From Actinomycetota bacterium (lineage in GTDB: Bacteria > Actinomycetota > Actinomycetes > Streptosporangiales > Streptosporangiaceae), in NCBI GenBank assembly GCA_003164955.1, contig PLRW01000349.1, forward strand, positions 2,153 through 47,764: DNA of 45,612 bases, given 5' to 3'. Within the stretch, counting starts at the first letter, position 1; each line of letters starts with the position of its first letter. Of this stretch, positions 41,259-45,612 are shown piece by piece. Position numbers and translations under genes: made by a program. Under the pieces are notes generated by a model. The model searched no databases, was not told where the DNA came from, and saw only the letters and a program-made list of their open reading frames with translations.

Positions 41259-41645
41259 ATGTCGATACAGGCGGAGCGCTCCCCGGCAGCATTCATCCCA
41301 GCCGCCGAGTTGCGGGTCGTGGTCGACGCGTGCTCTGCGCCGCTGGTCGGCGAGCCGCTCAGCCAGAGCGCGGCGGCCGGGCTGGCCCAGGTGTTCAAGG
41401 CCCTGGGCGACCCGGTCCGGCTGAGGCTGGTGTCGCTGATCGGCGCGCACCAGGGCGGCGAGGTATGCGTCTGCGACCTGACCGCCGCGTTCGACCTGAC
41501 CCAGCCCACCATCAGCCATCACCTGAAGGTGCTGCGCGAGGCCGGGATCATTGACTCCCAGCGGCGCGGCACCTGGGTCCACTATTGGCTGGTGCCCACG
41601 GCACTGGAACGCATGTCCGCCCTGCTCTCGCCACCCGCCCGCTAA
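41259..41645 (+). CDS. arsR: ArsR-family arsenic-responsive repressor
   Basis: 128 aa winged-helix repressor. LAQVFKALGDPVRLRLVSLI leads to the metal-sensing GEVCVCDLTAAFDLTQPTIS, whose CVCDL is the arsenic-binding motif in the recognition-helix region of ArsR proteins, then HHLKVLREAGIIDSQRRGTW. It should repress itself and the divergent arsDA genes until As(III) binds. ATG 41259 directly follows AGAGGA, too close for a Shine-Dalgarno, and a -10 box ends 6 nt upstream, so leaderless translation is likely. A PhyH gene fragment lies just after its stop on the other strand. Confidence 0.93.
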   Translation: MSIQAERSPAAFIPAAELRVVVDACSAPLVGEPLSQSAAAGLAQVFKALGDPVRLRLVSLIGAHQGGEVCVCDLTAAFDLTQPTISHHLKVLREAGIIDSQRRGTWVHYWLVPTALERMSALLSPPAR

Positions 41646-41689
41646 CTTCCGCCGCCTGGCGGCGGGCCCGGCCGACCGCCAGGAGCTGG

Positions 41690-41879
41690 CGGCTAGGGGC
41701 AAGTAGCCGCCGCTAATGCCGCCCAGGTCGCTGGGCTCGGTGGCGATCTGGCCGAAGGCGCCGGCCAGTGCGCCGGTCACTTCCTGGCGGAGCGTGCCCG
41801 CCTCAGCCCGGCTGAACAGGCCACGCAGCGTAACGTACCCGAACGTGTGGAAATGCAGGATCTGCTGGTGGGAAAGCAT
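41690..41879 (-). pseudogene. Phytanoyl-CoA dioxygenase-like (PhyH), N-terminal fragment
   Basis: From ATG 41879, with GAGGA 8 nt upstream, the frame reads MLSHQQILHFHTFGYVTLRG and continues to GGISGGYLPLAA, the typical N-terminus of a PhyH-type Fe(II)/2-oxoglutarate oxygenase. After ~63 residues homology stops at ~41690 and the frame runs antisense into arsR. The catalytic HxD...H is missing. The arsenic locus appears to have been joined here, removing the rest of the gene. Confidence 0.78.
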
Positions 41880-42281
41880 GACGGAAGTCCTCGTCGGCTC
41901 GGCTGGTCAGGGACACGGACGAGCCGGATAGGCGGAGCCCGAGCGGATCAGTCTCAGACGCGGGTGCGCATGCTGGCCAGCGTACTCTGCTTCACGTGGC
42001 GGCCAGAGCCGTTACGTCGGCCGTCATGGCCCCAGCTCCGCCGGTCGTGTCCTGGTCGCGCCAGCGCCTCCGGGCCTGCGTCATTAAGGCCCAGGCGGCG
42101 GACGCGGAGTTGCCGGGAAGGTCCGGTGCGGTGCCTGGCGAGCGCGAGCAGCGGTCACGACCAGCGGCGCACCCGCGACAGCCGCGGCTGTGGTACCCGG
42201 TCGCCGCCGCCCGCCTGGCTGCCCTTGCAGGCGCCGGCCCGTTCACCGGTCGCGGCTTTCAGCACGGCATAGCGCGGCAGC
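41880..42281. other. No supportable gene
   Basis: About 400 bp with open frames on both strands (41996-42304 plus, 41992-42246 minus) that encode low-complexity Arg/Ala peptides without recognisable motifs or ribosome sites. It lies between two gene fragments and may be remnant sequence. Confidence 0.5.
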
Positions 42282-42419
42282 CTAACGTGGCATCCGCGAC
42301 ATAGTCCGGCCCGCCGCGAAGACGGCCAGCGAATGCGCGGCCAGCCCGACGGCCACGAGCGCCGTGACCAGGCCGAGGTTGAGCAGCAAGACGACGGCCA
42401 GCCGCTGGGTACGTGACAC
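42282..42419 (-). pseudogene. CDF cation efflux protein, N-terminal fragment
   Basis: From GTG 42419 the frame reads SRTQRLAVVLLLNLGLVTAL and VGLAAHSLAVFAAG, the first two helices of a cation diffusion facilitator, then breaks off at ~42315 and ends at TAG 42282. The rest of the ~300-aa protein is absent. A second, different cation transporter remnant lies divergently at 42493. Confidence 0.7.
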
Positions 42420-42492
42420 GGCCTGATCGTAAGAGGTCCTGGGTCCTGCGGGCTTATGCTGACCGCAGTCGCGGGCTGGGATGATCATGGTC

Positions 42493-43092
42493 ATGACGGG
42501 CGCGGATGATCCGGCACATGCGCGGCTCCTGCGTCGCGGGCTGACGCTGGAGTAACTGACGCTGGGCTGGAACGTGGCCGGGATCATCATCCTCGCCATC
42601 GCGGCGATCGCAGCCCGGTCCCTGGCGCTGGCCGGGTTCGGGCTGGACTCCCTCATCGAGATCGGCGCGTCCGTCGTGGTGATCTGGGAACTGTCCGGCA
42701 CGGGCGAGGACCGGCAGCGGCGGGGCCTGCGGCTGATCGGGTACGCGTTCGCCGCCCTGGCCGTCTACCTGGTCATCCAGTCCAGCGTGGTGCTTGCCAC
42801 CTCATACCACCCCGGGCATTCGCTCCCCGGGATCGCCTGAACCGCACTGACGGTTTCGGTCATGTTCGCGCTGGCGGCGGGGAAGGCCCGGATCGGGCGG
42901 GAACTGAGCAACCCGGTGCTGCGCACCGAGGGCCGGGCCACCATGATCGACGGCATCCTGGCTGTCGTGGTGCTGGCCGGCCTGGCACTGAACGCGGCGG
43001 CAGGCTGGTGGTGGGCTGACCCGGCGGCCGGCTATGCGCTGGTGTACTACGCCGCCCGCGAAGTCCGGGAGATCTTCTCCGCTGGGCGCTGA
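42493..43092 (+). pseudogene. Cation transporter with two in-frame stop codons
   Basis: One continuous frame of 199 codons from ATG 42493 matches a small cation-efflux family protein: LRRGLTLE, then LTLGWNVAGIIILAIAAIAA, FGLDSLIEIGASVVVIWELS, ALTVSVMFALAAGKARIGRE and GWWWADPAAGYALVYYAARE. It is interrupted by TAA at 42553, where relatives have Tyr (LEYxTL), and by TGA at 42838, where they have Trp (GIAWTAL). Both are one base from the expected sense codon. Everything else is intact, so inactivation looks recent; sequencing error at two such sites is less likely. Confidence 0.82.
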
Positions 43093-43238
43093 GCTGCAAG
43101 CCGGAGGAATGCGCTCCCCGACGGCGCGCCTTCACCGCTGCGAGGCGCCAGTTTCGCTAACGAGTCACGTTCCGGCCCTACTGTTTCCCGGCGGAGCACG
43201 GCGCCGGCCGCAAGCGGCGCCGGGGAAGAGGAAGGACG

Positions 43239-43917
43239 ATGACAGCTGTCCCGGCTGAGGACACCGCTATGGGACCGGCCGACAGCCTGGAGGTGCGCTG
43301 GATAGTCCCCGGCCGGCTGCCGGAGGCGATGCGCGCATGGTTCGCGCGCTTCCCGGCCGGGACCGAAACACGGGAGGACATCTACCTTCTCCAGCCGCGT
43401 CTGCGAGGTCTTTCGGTGAAGCTGCGGGACGGCCGTTCCCCTGGACGTGAAGTCCTTCCTCGGCAGCCCCGGAATCCTCGGCCTGCCCCACCGCGGCCGC
43501 CTGGAGTCCTGGCGCAAATGGTCCTTCCCGTGCGATCTGCCCGGCGAGGATGATGATGTCCTTCCGGGCTGGGTCACCGTCGGTAAAAGGCGGCGCAGCA
43601 GCTGGTTCCCGCTGGCCAGCCAGGACCCGCCACAGGCGGCGCGGCCAGCCGGCCAGACAGGCTGCACGGCGGAACTCACCGAGGCCCATGCCCGCGGCGA
43701 GCCATGGTGGTCAGTGGGATTGGAGGCGACCGGCTCCGCCGGCCTGCTGCGCGACGCGCTGCAGTACGCCGCCGATCTCGTCTTCGCCCAGCCGCTGCCG
43801 GCCCGCGCCGGCCTCAGCCTGGCTAACTCCCGGTCCTACGCGCAGTGGCTGAGCCAGCCGCCAGGCCCGGACGCCGGGGACACAGCCCAGCCGCAGAGAA
43901 GCCGCCCGCTCCCATGA
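43239..43917 (+). pseudogene. Uncharacterised protein with +1 frameshift
   Basis: The first frame from ATG 43239 reads SLEVRWIVPGRLPEAMRAWF, then REDIYLLQPRLRGLSVKLRD; at ~43433-43443 an extra base near GGCCGTTCCCC shifts it, and the second frame continues with LDVKSFLGSPGILGLPHRGR, ESWRKWSFPCDLPGEDDD, TAELTEAHARGEPWWSVGLE and SRSYAQWL to TGA 43915. The combined ~225 residues resemble a hypothetical protein family of actinomycetes whose function I do not know; paired beta-strands with Lys/Arg/Glu hint at a CYTH-like fold. The frameshift could be real or an error. Confidence 0.6.
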
Positions 43918-44200
43918 CTTGTCGGCACCACCCCAAGCCTGCTCGCAGAACACGTGCGCACCGGCCGGCGCGGGCCAGGAATACCCGTGGTGTGCCTGGC
44001 CCGGACAACTCACGGAATCCCTGCGACCGCTGAAGATGTCAGCTGAGCCACCCGGCTGCACCCTTCCCCTGTCCCCCGCCCGCCCGGAGGTGACCTGCCC
44101 CTGGCAGGAAAACGGCGGCGCGGCTCCCCATGGTCTTGTTGACTGAGCCGAGGCGGGTTAGTTGACACATAGGCGGGCTTTCTGTCACCACGGTGTTCCT
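43918..44200. other. No supportable gene
   Basis: Short frames only. The minus-strand frame of the SDR fragment runs on into this stretch to 44039, but no longer resembles the family after about 44201. Confidence 0.45.
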
Positions 44201-44587
44201 GCCGGGCATGGAGCCGGAGGTCAGCCCGATGATCCGGCCCCAGGTCGCCTGGCGGGCGATGTGGCGGCGCGCGAACTCGCTGATCATCAGGGCGGCGCCC
44301 ATCGCGTCAACGGTGAACTGGCGGGTCCATGTCGTGGCGGTCACCGGCTGGAGGGACCTGCCGAGCCGGTCGGCCAGGGCCGGCGCGAAGGTGTCGGCCA
44401 GCCACCCGGTCGCGTTGTTGACCAGGATGCCGGCCGGGCCGAGCTGCTCCTCAGCGGTGCCGAACAGCAGCGCGGGGGTTGCCGGGCCGGACAGGTCGGC
44501 CTCGACGGCGGCTGCCCTGCCGCCGTTTCCCCGGATACGGGCGACGACTGCCGCGGCGTCCTGCGCGCGGTGATCCCGGTATGCCTG
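44201..44587 (-). pseudogene. Short-chain dehydrogenase (SDR), internal fragment
   Basis: A minus-strand frame without a start codon reads RIRGNGGRAAAVEADLSG, then GPAGILVNNATGWLADTFAP with the NNAxG-like SDR motif, TWTRQFTVDAMGAALMISEF, RRHIARQATWGRIIGLTSGS. Upstream the Gly-rich cofactor motif is missing; downstream the catalytic YxxxK is missing. It is broken at both ends and lies head-to-head with an RdgB fragment that has also lost its N-terminus. Confidence 0.75.
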
Positions 44588-44696
44588 CGGGGTTCCGGGA
44601 TCGGCCCGGCTTCTCGCCTCTGACCTGGCATTTCAGGATGCCTGCCTGCTGCTGCCGTCTCAGCCATCGCCGGATCCAGGCTGGGGCCTGCCCGCC

Positions 44697-45089
44697 CAGC
44701 TCGGCGAACCCGCGCTCGTCGACGACACCGGCCTGAGCATCCACGGGTGGAACGGGCTGCCCGGCGCCCTCGTCGCCTGGTTCCCCGACACCGTCGGCCC
44801 GCACGGCATCCTGGACATGGCCGCCGGGCTGACCGACCGCCGCGCGACCGTCACCGTCGCACTCGGCTACGCCGACGCCGACGGGGTCCGCGTATTCCAG
44901 GGAACCGAGAACGGCTCCCTGGCCACCGAACCACGCGGCACCTCCGGCTTCGGCTACGACGCCATCTTCATCCCCGGCAGCGACAGCAGCCACCGCACCT
45001 ACGCGCAGATGACCAGCCAGGAAAAGAACAAGATCTCCCACCGCAGGCGCGCAGTCGAGGCCATGCGAGACGGCCTGGGACTCCCATGA
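44697..45089 (+). pseudogene. RdgB/HAM1-like NTP pyrophosphatase, C-terminal fragment
   Basis: The frame reads LGEPALVDDTGLSIHGWNGL, PGALVAWFPDTVG, then ALGYADADGVRVFQGTENGS, GTSGFGYDAIFIPGSDSS and SQEKNKISHRRRAVEAMRD. These are the DD(T/S)GL, GFGYDxIF and SHRxxA motifs of house-cleaning ITP/XTP pyrophosphatases. The N-terminal ~60-70 residues with the TGNxxK motif are absent; upstream residues in frame do not match. ATG 44817 is internal to the domain, so no functional start is evident. Confidence 0.75.
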
Positions 45090-45237
45090 CCCCTCGGGCC
45101 CGGCGGCGGGGCGCCAAGTCCAGGGACGACGGCGGGCAAGACGGCCAGACGGTGCCCTGGCCCCTGCCGCAGGCCCATGCCAGGTACCTGCGAGGTCAAC
45201 GGGAGGTCCACGCCAGGTCCACCGCCGGACAACAGGG

Positions 45238-45612
45238 TCAGCCGGACAGCAGATCGAACCAGGTCACTGTCCGCCCGCCGCGCCGCCGCCAGCCCCACCG
45301 CGCCGCCAGGCCCGCCACCATCTGAAGCCCCCGGCCGCCTTCCGCATCCCGGCCAGCAGGGTGCAGCTCCGGCGCCCCAGGCCCGCTCCGGTCGGTGACC
45401 TCGACCCGGACCACGCCGTCCCCCGCCCTGACCGCGACCGTGACCGTCGCGCCCGCAGCGCTCGATCGGCTATACCGGACACTATTACCGAAAAGCTCGG
45501 TTACCAGCAGGGCGGCATCATCCCCGCACGGGTGCCCGGGACCGAGCACTCCCCACACGAACGCGCGGGCGACCCGTGCCCGCTCCACCCGCCCGGCCAG
45601 CGTCACGCTCTC
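45238..45612 (-). CDS. Anti-sigma-factor-type ATP-binding protein (HATPase), 5' end outside window
   Basis: Single GHKL ATPase domain as in RsbW/SpoIIAB-like regulators of streptomycetes. N-box LLVTELFGNSVRYSRS, G1 box VEVTDRSGPGAPEL and G2 box GGRGLQMVAGLAARWGW are visible, and the product ends TVTWFDLLSG. The frame is open to the last base of the window; GTG 45606 could be the start but the family usually has a few more residues, so the gene is treated as partial. Such proteins bind anti-anti-sigma partners or inhibit sigma factors; no partner gene is in view. I see no gene in 45090-45237. Confidence 0.82.
   Translation of the reverse strand, partial: ESVTLAGRVERARVARAFVWGVLGPGHPCGDDAALLVTELFGNSVRYSRSSAAGATVTVAVRAGDGVVRVEVTDRSGPGAPELHPAGRDAEGGRGLQMVAGLAARWGWRRRGGRTVTWFDLLSG

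Noticed and set aside
42493..43092. Stop-codon read-through or a recoded genetic code in the cation transporter
   Set aside because: Other genes in the window use TGA and TAA as normal stops and no recoding signal was seen; point-mutation decay is simpler.
1..45612. CRISPR arrays, tRNA or rRNA genes, transposase or integrase genes
   Set aside because: None was recognised on reading both strands by eye; weak candidates were not supported by spacing, structure or motifs. A tRNA scan and profile search would be needed to exclude them formally.

Overview
The window is very GC-rich DNA with GC-ending codons, many GTG starts, 4-bp stop/start overlaps and several likely leaderless promoters. Its core genes (PepA, an actinobacterial-type E3 and a long-linker E2 of the 2-oxoglutarate dehydrogenase complex, LipB) and an F420-type luciferase-like oxidoreductase point to an actinomycete (Streptomyces/Streptosporangium-like). 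No rRNA, tRNA or CRISPR array was recognised. The right-hand end is rich in broken genes.

Region 1 (1-4786) is core metabolism: pepA (cut by the window edge), lpdA and sucB, closed by a perfect 23-bp hairpin. Region 2 (4817-12443) is a minus-strand block for pyrimidine/deoxynucleoside breakdown: an NCS1 nucleobase permease remnant, a 5'-truncated phospho-sugar mutase, deoC, beta-ureidopropionase, dihydropyrimidinase and an F420 oxidoreductase. Region 3 (12572-17315) holds a FkbM methyltransferase, a lipoprotein, an intradiol dioxygenase, a membrane protein and lipB.

Region 4 (17426-36506) is accessory DNA that begins just after lipB, where lipA would usually follow. It opens with an intact two-gene AbiEii-type nucleotidyltransferase locus. 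Headless copies of the last ~78 codons of that gene then recur four times, all on the plus strand (21907, 27156, 36018, 36335). Each starts with the same 12-mer TAGTTCAGAGAA joined to the same codon position. Between the copies sit separate cargos: (i) a TetR-controlled ABC exporter; (ii) a compact RiPP-like locus with a 26-aa precursor-like peptide, an attenuator hairpin, an M50 protease with a PqqD-like N-terminus, a TPR protein, a flavin reductase-like protein and a 35-aa membrane peptide; (iii) a seven-gene biosynthetic operon with a clavaminate synthase-like oxygenase, an E1/ThiF-like enzyme, SCP2, an acyl-CoA dehydrogenase, a putative acyltransferase, an amidase and an MFS exporter. This module/cargo alternation is the most unusual feature of the window.

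Region 5 (36542-41645) is an arsenic locus: a CoA-disulfide-reductase-like flavoprotein, an ArsR-ArsC fusion, ArsA, ArsD and ArsR, with a symmetric promoter/operator. Region 6 (41690-45612) is decaying: fragments of PhyH, CDF, SDR and RdgB genes, a cation transporter with two nonsense codons, a frameshifted gene, and an anti-sigma-type ATPase cut by the window edge.
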